19,165 nt of DNA, taken from positions 1 through 19,165 of the forward strand of contig CAYGQC010000069.1 in the NCBI GenBank assembly GCA_964351875.1, in the 5' to 3' direction. The notes under the pieces were generated by a model. That model saw only the letters and a program-made list of their open reading frames with translations. It was not told the origin of the DNA and searched no databases. This document shows, one piece after another, positions 7,577 to 14,511 of the stretch (position 1 is the first letter of the stretch; each line of letters opens with the position of its first letter). A program made the translations under genes and the position numbers. This stretch comes from JANSWO01 sp964351875. Lineage in GTDB: Bacteria > Pseudomonadota > Gammaproteobacteria > Pseudomonadales > Azotimanducaceae.

Positions 7577-8650
7577 GTGAACGCAGTAGGGTGGCCCCAG
7601 GGTCGGATGGTCTGGCTTGTGCTGGCCTGCCTCACGATTTCGGCCTGTCAGGCGCCCAGGGATGATGTTTCGGAACTGCTGCGTGACTACCGAGCGCGGG
7701 TGTTGACGCTGCTGGACGTGGATCCGAATGATCTAACAGTCTCCTCCGTGCCTGCGCTACCACCGGTATTGCGCAAGCGAGAGCTGTTGCTTCCTGTTGT
7801 CGTCGAGTCCGTTGGCTTGCTTGAATTCTTCGAGTTGCAGGAGTGTGATCTCGGCACCCTGGTCGGCCAGCGATCAGGAACGCTCGGCAAGCTGGCTCCC
7901 CTCAGTGAGCGTCTGACCTACGAGCTGCAGTTTCTCAATCTGGCCCAGCGCTGCCTTGCGTCCAACGAGTCACTGCCGGCGGACGCTAGAGCGCTGATCC
8001 AGCAGATCGTGGAGCGCAAGCTTGGCTATCTCGACCGTCACGTCTGGAACGCCCTTTTTGCTGGGCCAGAGATGTTGCATCGCCTGGGTAGCGCCGACGG
8101 CAACCTGAGTGAATTCGCGACCCAGCTGACAGATCTGCGCGACCTTAGTGCGCGCGCAAGGACAATTCAGGATGGCTGGCAGCACTGGAATCAAGCGCTG
8201 GAGCGCCTGTCACGTGGGGGTGGTGTTGGCGTCGCGATTGAGCGGTGGCGCATTCTCGATCAGGAACTGGGGTTGGTGGTCGCTGGGCTGAAGCGAGCCG
8301 GTGGTGATGTATGCAGGAATGGTCAGCCAACCCCGCGAGTGAGAAACTTGAAGAGTACGCTCGAAGAGTTTTTCGTTGTCAGGGTTCGTGCGAAACTGGC
8401 GACTGATCTGCAACGCGACGAATCCTGGGTTCGCTCGATGAACGCTTTAGCCGACGACTTCACCACGATCTCCCCGCCAGCGTTCAAGCGCTGGCGTGGT
8501 GAGACCGTGGCTGGCGTTGATTCAATCTGGCAGCGCAGCCAGTCTCGTCTGACTGAACACGCCCAGGCTTGGGCGGCGTTGCTGGACCGCTGCGGTGTGC
8601 CAGTTTCACCACGCCCCACGTCGTCCCAGCCGTCCTGGGGATCATCGTAG
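7577..8650 (+). CDS. DUF3080-like lipoprotein
   Basis: From a GTG at 7577 the product is 357 residues. It starts with a short N-region containing Arg10, a hydrophobic stretch VWLVLACLT and a lipobox (ISAC, Cys24), so it should be a lipid-anchored envelope protein. The mature part (DVSELLRDYRARVLTLL, then LPPVLRKRELLLPV, FFELQECDLGTLVGQRSGTLGKL and LTYELQFLN) matches my recollection of DUF3080 proteins of Gammaproteobacteria, whose function is unknown. A later ATG at 7607 is the alternative start, but it would leave a signal peptide without a positive charge. The gene begins 10 bases after DUF503, and its stop overlaps the start of the next gene. Confidence 0.75.
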   Translation: MNAVGWPQGRMVWLVLACLTISACQAPRDDVSELLRDYRARVLTLLDVDPNDLTVSSVPALPPVLRKRELLLPVVVESVGLLEFFELQECDLGTLVGQRSGTLGKLAPLSERLTYELQFLNLAQRCLASNESLPADARALIQQIVERKLGYLDRHVWNALFAGPEMLHRLGSADGNLSEFATQLTDLRDLSARARTIQDGWQHWNQALERLSRGGGVGVAIERWRILDQELGLVVAGLKRAGGDVCRNGQPTPRVRNLKSTLEEFFVVRVRAKLATDLQRDESWVRSMNALADDFTTISPPAFKRWRGETVAGVDSIWQRSQSRLTEHAQAWAALLDRCGVPVSPRPTSSQPSWGSS

Positions 8651-9033
8651 TGTTTGCCTCCCTCGGAGTGGTATTGGTCGTCATCGTCGTGGTCACGTTT
8701 TGGCAACGGGCTACGCGCCGTGGCCGAGTAGCCTGGCTCACTCGACTGGCGCTGCCAGGACAATGGCAGTCAACGGATGGCTCGCGCATCGAGTTTGCGG
8801 GCGGGCTGGACCACGGCGACTACGAATGGCGCCGCGCAGGCGTTTCTGAGCGCGGCGACTGGCGCTATGTGGGCCATACGTTGGAGCTGCTTCCGGTCGA
8901 GGGAGCCGCACGGAGCTTTGATGTTCGCCTGTTCGAAGCAGGCAAGCTTTCGTTAACGCCTGCCCGGGGCGATGCGTTGTTGCTGGAAAAGCAGCCGAGC
9001 AATGTTGTGCCACTCTTCCGGGGGCGACAGTAG
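8650..9033 (+). CDS. Membrane-anchored small protein of unknown function
   Basis: The proposed GTG start shares one base with the TAG stop of the lipoprotein gene (TAGTG) and has GGGG (8637-8640) as ribosome binding site. The 127-residue product has one N-terminal membrane segment (FASLGVVLVVIVVVTFW, 2-18) followed by a basic RATRRGR stop. The soluble remainder is rich in beta strands, with GQWQSTDGSRIEFAGG, HGDYEWRRAG and GDWRYVGHTLELLPV. This suggests a small beta-sheet or lipocalin-like domain, probably in the cytoplasm by the positive-inside rule. I do not recognise the family. Tight packing between the DUF3080 gene and the phosphodiesterase gene suggests co-expression. Confidence 0.65.
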   Translation: MFASLGVVLVVIVVVTFWQRATRRGRVAWLTRLALPGQWQSTDGSRIEFAGGLDHGDYEWRRAGVSERGDWRYVGHTLELLPVEGAARSFDVRLFEAGKLSLTPARGDALLLEKQPSNVVPLFRGRQ

Positions 9034-9034
9034 C

Positions 9035-9967
9035 GTGTCGGAAGCTAGCCGGGCAGCTCACCGTCGTAAGCGCCGCAACCGCAACTGGGCGCTTATCGGC
9101 GTTGCGTTTATCTTTATCATCGGTATCCGGGCAGTCTCTTCACATCCAATTGAGCAAACCGGCTACGTTGACGAGCGAGTGTCCCCGGGTGCGCCTTACG
9201 TCATCGCTCACCGGGGTGGGGCAGGGCTGCGGCCAGAGAACACGACCCTGGCGTTCTCCCATGCCTTGGCACTCGGGGTTGACGTGCTCGAAATGGATGT
9301 GCGGCTGAGCGCCGATGGCGTACCCGTGGTGATTCACGACGACACAGTAGGCAGGACGACTCAGGGGGAAGGCGAAGTCGCGTCACTGACCGCGGCTGAG
9401 CTTGCGGCGTTGGATGCCGGTTATCACTTTGCTGACAGTGCTGGCGAGACCCCCTGGCGGGGGAAAGGCGTGTTCATTCCCAGCCTGGAGCAGGTGTTAA
9501 CGAGCTTCCCGAAGGCGAGGTTGAACATCGAGCTCAAGGGTGAGGCTGAGCCGCTGGCGAGCGCCGTTTGTGAGCTTCTCAAAAGTACTCAATCGACCCA
9601 GCGCGTGCTGATTGCGGCAGCAGACCGGACAGTAATGATTCGCTTCCGCGCCGACTGCCCTGACGTGGCGACGAGCGCGTTTGAACTTGAGGCCGGCTGG
9701 TTTCTGCTGTATCACTTTCTGTATCTGCCGGGTCTGTATCACACTAGCGCTCAGGCCATGCAGCTTCCGGAATCTACCCTGGGAATAGACCTTTGGGATG
9801 AGCGTCTGGTGCGATCCGTCGCGGGTCATAACATGTTGCTGGATATCTGGACCGTCAACGATCCTCTTGAGATGGCGCGCTATATCGATCTGGGGGCGAC
9901 CGGCATCATCACGGATCGGCCAGACATCGCGCTGTCTCTGCTGGCGCGCCAGCCGACACCGCACTGA
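9035..9967 (+). CDS. Membrane-anchored glycerophosphodiester phosphodiesterase
   Basis: GDPD enzymes hydrolyse glycerophosphodiesters to glycerol-3-phosphate and an alcohol, recycling phospholipid head groups. The 310-residue product has a basic N-terminus (HRRKRRNRN), one membrane segment (WALIGVAFIFIIGIRAV, 18-34), then the GDPD TIM barrel. Catalytic and metal residues are visible: IAHRGG (H59, R60), RPENT (E68), EMDVRLSADG (E86, D88) and VVIHDDTVGRTT (H101). The C-terminus has WTVNDPLEMARYIDLGATGIITDRPD, also standard. The GTG at 9035 is one base after the upstream stop and is preceded by a GGGGG stretch. The anchor suggests action at the membrane, on which side is uncertain. Confidence 0.9.
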   Translation: MSEASRAAHRRKRRNRNWALIGVAFIFIIGIRAVSSHPIEQTGYVDERVSPGAPYVIAHRGGAGLRPENTTLAFSHALALGVDVLEMDVRLSADGVPVVIHDDTVGRTTQGEGEVASLTAAELAALDAGYHFADSAGETPWRGKGVFIPSLEQVLTSFPKARLNIELKGEAEPLASAVCELLKSTQSTQRVLIAAADRTVMIRFRADCPDVATSAFELEAGWFLLYHFLYLPGLYHTSAQAMQLPESTLGIDLWDERLVRSVAGHNMLLDIWTVNDPLEMARYIDLGATGIITDRPDIALSLLARQPTPH

Positions 9968-10029
9968 CTCAGGTGCACGCAAGCGCGTAGACTGTGCCCC
10001 CGTTTTCACGCTGGTTTGGTTTGCGCATC

Positions 10030-10905
10030 ATGAAAAAGCAGGTAACCCGTCTCGCGGAGCGTTTGCTCGCGCTGTTACCCAGCGACCGCTCGCCCGACTG
10101 GAGCGACATTCCGGCGGCCGTCTGGCGCCCTGGCGTCATCGGTGCGGGTCTGGTGCCCCACGCGGAAGTGGATGCGATCGCCCTTGATGACTTGCTGCAG
10201 ATTGATCGTCAGAAAGCTGCGCTGGTTCAGAACATTCGCCAGTTCCTCGTCGGGCTTCCGGCAAATAACGTGCTGCTGTGGGGTTCTCGCGGTACCGGCA
10301 AGTCGTCGTTAGTTCACGCGTTGCTTAATGCGTACCGTAGCGACGGTCTGCGCCTGGTTGAAGTGGACAAGCACCAGCTACATGATCTGCCGGATCTGGT
10401 CGAGCAACTGCGGGATCAGCCATTCCGTTTTGTCGTGTTCTGCGACGATCTGTCCTTTGAAGCCGGCGATCCTGGCTATAAAGCGCTGAAGAGCGCGCTT
10501 GAGGGCTCTGTCTTCACCACATCGAGCAATGTCCTCATTGTGGCAACGAGCAATCGGCGGCATCTGCTGCCGGAGTACCTCACCGACAACAACGACGCCC
10601 GCCTGGACGCTGAAGGCGAGCTGCACCAGGGGGAGCTGGTCGAGGAGAAGATATCGCTCTCCGATCGTTTCGGCCTCTGGCTGTCGTTCTATCCGTTTAA
10701 GCAGGATGCCTACCTCGATGTGGCGAGACATTGGGTAGTTAAGCTCTCCAGTGAGTATGGCGTGGCTGGTGGCTTCACCGACGAGGCAAGGGCGCATGCT
10801 CTACGCTTCGCCTTGGCGCGCGGGGTTCGTAGCGGCCGAACCGCTCAACACTTTGCCCGGCACTGGGTCGGCGAGCAGGCGCTGGCGGAGCGGGGTAGGG
10901 AATGA
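10030..10905 (+). CDS. DUF815-type P-loop ATPase (AAA+ fold)
   Basis: The 291-residue product has Walker A GSRGTGKSS (85-93), Walker B FVVFCDDLSFE (134-144), a sensor-1-like VATSNRRHLLPEYL (171-184) and an arginine region SLSDRFGLWLSFYPF. This combination, with an N-terminal helical segment of about 60 residues, fits the COG2607/DUF815 family of predicted AAA+ ATPases, whose partners are unknown. The ATG at 10030 is preferred; a GTG at 9994 would add 12 residues, and neither has a clear ribosome binding site. It sits 62 bases after the phosphodiesterase gene in the same direction, so co-transcription is possible but not shown. Confidence 0.8.
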   Translation: MKKQVTRLAERLLALLPSDRSPDWSDIPAAVWRPGVIGAGLVPHAEVDAIALDDLLQIDRQKAALVQNIRQFLVGLPANNVLLWGSRGTGKSSLVHALLNAYRSDGLRLVEVDKHQLHDLPDLVEQLRDQPFRFVVFCDDLSFEAGDPGYKALKSALEGSVFTTSSNVLIVATSNRRHLLPEYLTDNNDARLDAEGELHQGELVEEKISLSDRFGLWLSFYPFKQDAYLDVARHWVVKLSSEYGVAGGFTDEARAHALRFALARGVRSGRTAQHFARHWVGEQALAERGRE

Positions 10906-10986
10906 AATGGATCGCCTCGGGTTTTAGCGGTGATCAACCCCGGAGCGCGCAAGGTCTAAATCGGGGCAAGAAGCGGCGCCCAAGTC
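10906..10986. other. Short intergenic stretch before the tRNA promoter
   Basis: Nothing with clear coding character is seen here. A weak bulged inverted repeat (CTCGGG near 10917 with CCCGGAG near 10936) might end transcription of the ATPase gene, but there is no T-run. Confidence 0.25.
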
Positions 10987-11015
10987 TTGACGGGTGCCGA
11001 CCCCGCTCCTAGAAT
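10987..11015 (+). promoter_or_regulatory. Sigma-70 promoter of tRNA-Glu
   Basis: A -35 box TTGACG (10987-10992) and a -10 box TAGAAT (11010-11015) are separated by exactly 17 bases. A GC-rich discriminator (GCGCGGC) follows, of the kind associated with stringent control of stable RNA genes. Transcription would start near 11022, about 10 bases before the mature tRNA. Confidence 0.8.
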
Positions 11016-11031
11016 GCGCGGCTCTTCCAAA

Positions 11032-11107
11032 GTCCCCTTCGTCTAGAGGCCTAGGACTCCAGGTTTTCATCCTGGCAACAGGGGTTCGACTCCCCTAGGG
11101 GACGCCA
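11032..11107 (+). tRNA. tRNA-Glu (anticodon TTC)
   Basis: A complete 76-base cloverleaf can be drawn. The acceptor stem pairs GTCCCCT (11032-11038) with AGGGGAC (11097-11103). The anticodon stem pairs CCAGG with CCTGG around the loop TTTTCAT, which gives anticodon TTC. The T arm contains AGGGGTTCGACTCCCCT, and a discriminator G plus an encoded CCA end the gene. The D arm sequence TCTAGAGGCCTAGGA is typical of gammaproteobacterial tRNA-Glu. It reads GAA and GAG codons. Confidence 0.97.
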
Positions 11108-11202
11108 TTTTTCGGCTTTATGCCTGCTGCGCTCGGGTGAGCTTTGTTGGATCTCCGCTCGAGATCCTCAAGTACCTGTGTGTACATTCCGGTCTCTAGG
11201 GT

Positions 11203-11219
11203 TGATCGCGAAGCGATCA
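11203..11219. repeat. Perfect short palindrome
   Basis: TGATCGC, loop GAA, GCGATCA form a perfect seven-pair hairpin. It marks the left side of the repeat-rich stretch after tRNA-Glu. It resembles the REP-like hairpins elsewhere in the window in its GATCGCGAAGCGATC core. Function is unknown. Confidence 0.45.
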
Positions 11220-11281
11220 GCCACCGCCAGCGCTTTGGCTTGCCCAAGGCGCGTAAGGCGAGATCCGCCTCGCTCACCCTT

Positions 11282-11389
11282 CGCTCGCTGCGGCCTAAAG
11301 CCGAAAAAGGCAGTGCTGCGATCCAGTGGCCCGCCGCGCCCTCTCATCGCTCGCCGCGGCTTACAGTCGAAAAAGGCAGTGCTGCGATC
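11282..11389. repeat. Two direct repeats of 42 bp with a 66-bp period
   Basis: 11282-11323 and 11348-11389 are close copies that share CGAAAAAGGCAGTGCTGCG and the flanking CGCTCGC and GCGGC bases. They differ at only a few positions. The stretch has no convincing gene; open frames crossing it are arginine- and alanine-rich repeat artefacts. Confidence 0.65.
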
Positions 11390-11469
11390 TCCAACCACCC
11401 GTCTTCGCGAGCGAGCTTCACGCGTAGCGGGAAGCGTTGCGTGGCGATCTCCGTCGGTGTGCTTTGTTG

Positions 11470-11524
11470 CTGGCGGGAGGAGACTGCCGCGTTGTGGCTT
11501 CGCCACGCCTCGCAGAGACAGGTG
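11470..11524. repeat. 55-bp sequence duplicated on the far side of the gap, left copy
   Basis: These 55 bases, ending in GAGACAGGTG and abutting the N run, are identical to 11625-11679, which abuts its right side. Confidence 0.85.
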
Positions 11525-11624
11525 NNNNNNNNNNNNNNNNNNNNNNNNNNNNNNNNNNNNNNNNNNNNNNNNNNNNNNNNNNNNNNNNNNNNNNNNNNNN
11601 NNNNNNNNNNNNNNNNNNNNNNNN
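11525..11624. other. Assembly gap of 100 N
   Basis: Exactly 100 unknown bases separate two identical 55-base ends. The round length suggests a placeholder rather than a measured distance. The true content could be more tandem repeat, nothing at all if the ends simply overlap, or inserted sequence. Confidence 0.95.
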
Positions 11625-11736
11625 CTGGCGGGAGGAGACTGCCGCGTTGTGGCTTCGCCACGCCTCGCAGAGACAGGTGTTTTAGCTTCGCCAGACCTTG
11701 CAGAGACAGGTGTTTTAGCTTCGCCACGCCTCGCAG
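11625..11736. repeat. Right 55-bp copy and tandem 33-bp repeats
   Basis: The right copy of the 55-bp sequence (11625-11679) runs directly into tandem units of 33 bases: 11647-11679, 11680-11712 and a partial third to 11736. They share GCTTCGCCA and GCAGAGACAGGTG. The first unit contains a GTGGC-TTC-GCCAC hairpin. Because 33 is a multiple of three, frames on both strands stay open across the array and mimic genes. There are no unique spacers, so this is not a CRISPR array. Confidence 0.8.
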
Positions 11737-11851
11737 TGAAGGGCGGAATTTGGCGACGCGTCTTCGTAACCACCCGCGACCACTCGACACTGCGAGCGAA
11801 TGACCGTTCTAAGGCTGACCATTCCAAGACGAGGCCGGTACACTTCCAGGC

Positions 11852-12568
11852 ATGAGTTCAGTCCCAGCCATCTCTATTCGCGGTCTCCGCTTTTCTTATC
11901 CGGGTGCTGAGCCCGGCAGTGGCGGCGAGCTGGACATCGAGCGCTTTGACGTGGCCCAGGGTGAAGCGGTTTTTCTGCGCGGCGCCAGTGGCAGCGGCAA
12001 GAGCACGCTCCTTAACCTCCTCGGCGGTGTGTTACAGCCCGCCGCAGGCGAGGTGTCGTTACTGGGAACCCGACTGTCAAGCCTGTCGGCCGCAGCACGG
12101 GACCGCTTTCGTGCGGATCATCTCGGCTACGTCTTTCAGATGTTCAATCTGCTGCCCTATCTGGATGTGCTGTCCAACGTCACGCTGGCTTTGACCTTCT
12201 CACCGCTACGGTGCCAGCGCCTTGAGAGCGTTTCACCGCAGGCTGAGGCGCGTCGGCTGTTGTTGGCGCTCGGTCTCGGTGAGTCGATCCTGTTCAAGCA
12301 AGTCTCCCAGCTCAGCGTTGGCCAGCAACAACGGGTTGCCTGTGCGCGGGCACTCATTGGCAATCCTGAGGTGATTGTCGCCGACGAGCCGACAAGCGCG
12401 CTCGATGCGGACGCCAGCGAGCGATTCGTGGCATTGCTGCTCGCCCAGGCGCGGGAAGCAAAAGCGAGTGTCGTGTTTGTCAGCCACGACGCGGGTCTGT
12501 CAGCGAGTTTCGATCGCACGCTGGACATGGCGAGCCTTAATCGCGCGGCGGTAGCGGTGCATGAGTAG
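11852..12568 (+). CDS. ABC transporter ATP-binding protein (MacB/LolD type, PA4064-like)
   Basis: This 238-residue ATPase powers the FtsX-type permease encoded next to it. Motifs in order: Walker A GASGSGKST (44-52), Q-loop FQMFNLLP (95-102), signature LSVGQQQR (154-161), Walker B VIVADEP (174-180), D-loop SALD and switch histidine SHD (H212). The FNLLPYLDVLSNV segment is typical of the MacB/LolD branch, whose members drive envelope processes rather than classic import. Its last codons overlap the permease start by eight bases, so the two are translationally coupled. With the permease and DUF3299 gene it matches, in order, the zinc-starvation locus PA4064-PA4066 of P. aeruginosa, from which I infer a role in zinc homeostasis. 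The ribosome binding site is weak. Confidence 0.9.
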   Translation: MSSVPAISIRGLRFSYPGAEPGSGGELDIERFDVAQGEAVFLRGASGSGKSTLLNLLGGVLQPAAGEVSLLGTRLSSLSAAARDRFRADHLGYVFQMFNLLPYLDVLSNVTLALTFSPLRCQRLESVSPQAEARRLLLALGLGESILFKQVSQLSVGQQQRVACARALIGNPEVIVADEPTSALDADASERFVALLLAQAREAKASVVFVSHDAGLSASFDRTLDMASLNRAAVAVHE

Positions 12569-13925
12569 TGCGCGCTCGCTGACGAGACTGGCGCTGGCTA
12601 GCCTGCGAAGTCGAATGCTGACGGTGACGCTGACGGTGCTATCTATTGCCGTAAGCGTGGCGCTTATCGCGTCAGTTGACCGCGTGCGCAGTGAGGCAAA
12701 GGCGAGTTTCAGCAGCACGATATCGGGTGCGGATTTACTGGTGGGTGCGCGCACCAGTGGTCTGAACCTGTTGTTGTATTCGATCTTCCGAATTGGCGAC
12801 GCCACGAACTCGGTTTCCTGGCGCAGCGTCGAATACATCGAAGCGCTAGATCAGGTTGACTGGTTGATACCCATCTCCCTTGGCGATTCCCATCGTGGCT
12901 ATCGGGTGCTGGGCACGGACGGTCGGTACTTTGAGCACTATCGGTATGGCCGAGAGCAATTACTCACCTTCCAGGCAGGCGAGCCGTTCCACGGTGACGA
13001 CGGGGCGGTACTGGGGTCAGCGGTAGCGGCAGCGCTGGGCTACCAGCTCGGTGCTGAGATAGTCGTGTCCCACGGTGTTGGCCAGACCAGCTTTCTGCAA
13101 CACAAGGAACGACCGTTTCATGTTGTCGGGATCCTGGCGCCCACGGGGACGCCGGTCGATCGGACGGTGCACGTGAGCCTTGGTGGAATTGAGCGCATGC
13201 ATGAGGGCGGACACCACGCCGAAGCGTCACACGCGAAGTCACAAGACGAGCACGGTCATGAAGATGAGCACGGGCATGAAGACGAGCACGGGCATGAAGA
13301 CGAGCACGGGCATGAAGATGAGCATGGACCCGAACACTATGAAGCTCCGGCTGATCACACGGGCTTTGAACCAGAGTCCGTGACTGCGCTGATCCTTGGC
13401 TTGAATTCTCCTATCGCAGTTCTCACGACAGCCAGGTCGCTGAATGAATACTCAGCCGAACCTTTGACGGCTGTCTTGCCAGGCGTCGCTCTTCAGCAGC
13501 TTTGGTCGCTTATTGGTGTGGCGGAGATGTCCCTGCTTGTCATCAGTGGTTTCGTCGTTGTGGCGGGGTTGATTGGGCTTGTCACGACGCTTCTATCATC
13601 TCTCAGCCAGCGGCGCCGAGAGATGGCGGTGCTTCGGTCGGTGGGTGCATCACCGGTGCACATCGGTTTGCTGCTGGTATCCGAGGCCCTCGTTATGTCG
13701 GTTGCAGGCGCACTATTGGGGCTGATTCTCACGCAGCTAATCATCGTTGCGGCGAAGCCTTTGGTGTTTGATCAGCTTGGGGTCGTGCTGCTGAATGGCC
13801 TGCCGACCCGGTTTGAATGGCAGGTAGGCGCAGTGGTCGTCATAGCCTCAGCCCTTGCTGCTATCCTGCCGGCGATGATTGCCTATCGCTATACGCTTGC
13901 TGATGGGCTAATGAACAGGACATGA
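12561..13925 (+). CDS. FtsX/MacB-type ABC permease with a histidine-rich periplasmic loop
   Basis: The 454-residue protein has one N-terminal membrane segment (about 20-38), a large periplasmic domain, and three C-terminal segments (about 322-345, 370-395 and 417-440) around the FtsX signature QRRREMAVLRSVGASP. This is the MacB_PCD plus FtsX layout. The periplasmic part holds a very His/Asp/Glu-rich insert of about 50 residues (roughly 212-262) that includes four perfect HGHEDE units, a likely Zn2+ or other transition-metal binding tract. It overlaps the ATPase gene by eight bases and is followed after one base by the DUF3299 gene. Together they resemble PA4065 and its neighbours, reported as Zur-regulated in Pseudomonas. 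No Zur box was recognised here. Confidence 0.88.
   Translation: MSSARSLTRLALASLRSRMLTVTLTVLSIAVSVALIASVDRVRSEAKASFSSTISGADLLVGARTSGLNLLLYSIFRIGDATNSVSWRSVEYIEALDQVDWLIPISLGDSHRGYRVLGTDGRYFEHYRYGREQLLTFQAGEPFHGDDGAVLGSAVAAALGYQLGAEIVVSHGVGQTSFLQHKERPFHVVGILAPTGTPVDRTVHVSLGGIERMHEGGHHAEASHAKSQDEHGHEDEHGHEDEHGHEDEHGHEDEHGPEHYEAPADHTGFEPESVTALILGLNSPIAVLTTARSLNEYSAEPLTAVLPGVALQQLWSLIGVAEMSLLVISGFVVVAGLIGLVTTLLSSLSQRRREMAVLRSVGASPVHIGLLLVSEALVMSVAGALLGLILTQLIIVAAKPLVFDQLGVVLLNGLPTRFEWQVGAVVVIASALAAILPAMIAYRYTLADGLMNRT
13251..13322 (+). repeat. Four in-frame 18-bp repeats encoding HGHEDE
   Basis: Four consecutive 18-base units (13251, 13269, 13287 and 13305 onward) differ only at synonymous positions. 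They encode the repeated hexapeptide in the permease loop. Such a perfect in-frame array can expand or contract by slippage without breaking the frame, changing the number of metal ligands. Confidence 0.9.
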
Positions 13926-13926
13926 G

Positions 13927-14463
13927 TTGTGGGGACGAGCTTTGCAAGCTAATTCGGTGGTTCTAAATGCGACTGTTGCGACGCTGCGATGCCTTGCCGG
14001 CCTGATCCTGTTTGCCGGGGTTGCGTCTTTCGTCTCGGCAGATGCTCCCGTTCGGCAGTTGAGCTGGGATGATCTGCTGCCCCCGAGGCCGGCAGTAACC
14101 GGCGTGCAGGACGGGACCGAGAGTTCTGTTGCAACTCAGCCGCTGCTTGCGCAGTCGCCCGCATTTGTTCCGGAACTTGCTGGCCAGGTAGTGAAGCTCC
14201 CGGGTTTTGTCGTGCCACTCGAGAGCGATGGCGAGACGGTGCGAACCTTCCTGCTCGTGCCGTACTTCGGCGCGTGTATCCACATGCCGCCGCCACCCGC
14301 GAATCAGATTGTGCACGTCGAACTCGAAGACGCCGTGCCGGTTGATTCCATTTACGACGCGGTCTGGGTGACCGGTGAGCTGTCTCTGGATACCTACCGT
14401 GGCGATCTGGCCGAAGCAGGCTACTCGATGAAAGGCATGAGCCTCGAGACCTACACATACTGA
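13927..14463 (+). CDS. DUF3299 periplasmic protein (PA4066-like)
   Basis: The product is up to 178 residues, with an N-terminal signal (LRCLAGLILFAGVASFVSA, 20-38) and a mature domain. That domain carries the DUF3299 hallmarks VVKLPGFVVPLE (88-99), FLLVPYFGACIHMPPPPANQ (108-127) and VTGEL near the C-terminus. The conserved Cys117 and His119 in GACIHM could bind metal, but that is inference. Start choice is open. TTG 13927 follows AGGA (13917-13920), while TTG 13942 follows GGGGA (13931-13935) and would still keep the signal peptide. It begins one base after the permease stop. In Pseudomonas the homologous gene lies with the same ABC pair in a zinc-starvation operon. Confidence 0.85.
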   Translation: MWGRALQANSVVLNATVATLRCLAGLILFAGVASFVSADAPVRQLSWDDLLPPRPAVTGVQDGTESSVATQPLLAQSPAFVPELAGQVVKLPGFVVPLESDGETVRTFLLVPYFGACIHMPPPPANQIVHVELEDAVPVDSIYDAVWVTGELSLDTYRGDLAEAGYSMKGMSLETYTY

Positions 14464-14499
14464 GCTTGCGGCACGGATTCTGTTGTCTGATTGACTGAT

Positions 14500-14504
14500 G
14501 GGAG
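14500..14504 (+). promoter_or_regulatory. Ribosome binding site of the selenoprotein gene
   Basis: GGGAG lies seven bases before the ATG at 14512. It supports that start over the in-frame TTG at 14491. Confidence 0.65.
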
Positions 14505-14511
14505 TGGATTG

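Noticed and set aside
11647..11736. CRISPR array
   Set aside because: The 33-bp units are directly tandem with no unique spacers, and no cas gene is present.
11737..11851. Zur operator before the zinc-type ABC operon
   Set aside because: No AT-rich palindrome of the gammaproteobacterial Zur type is visible; the operator might lie in or before the gap.
11144..11855. Long open frames on both strands across the repeats and the N run
   Set aside because: They are translations of 33-bp and 66-bp period repeats and of N bases; composition is low-complexity and several frames are open at once.
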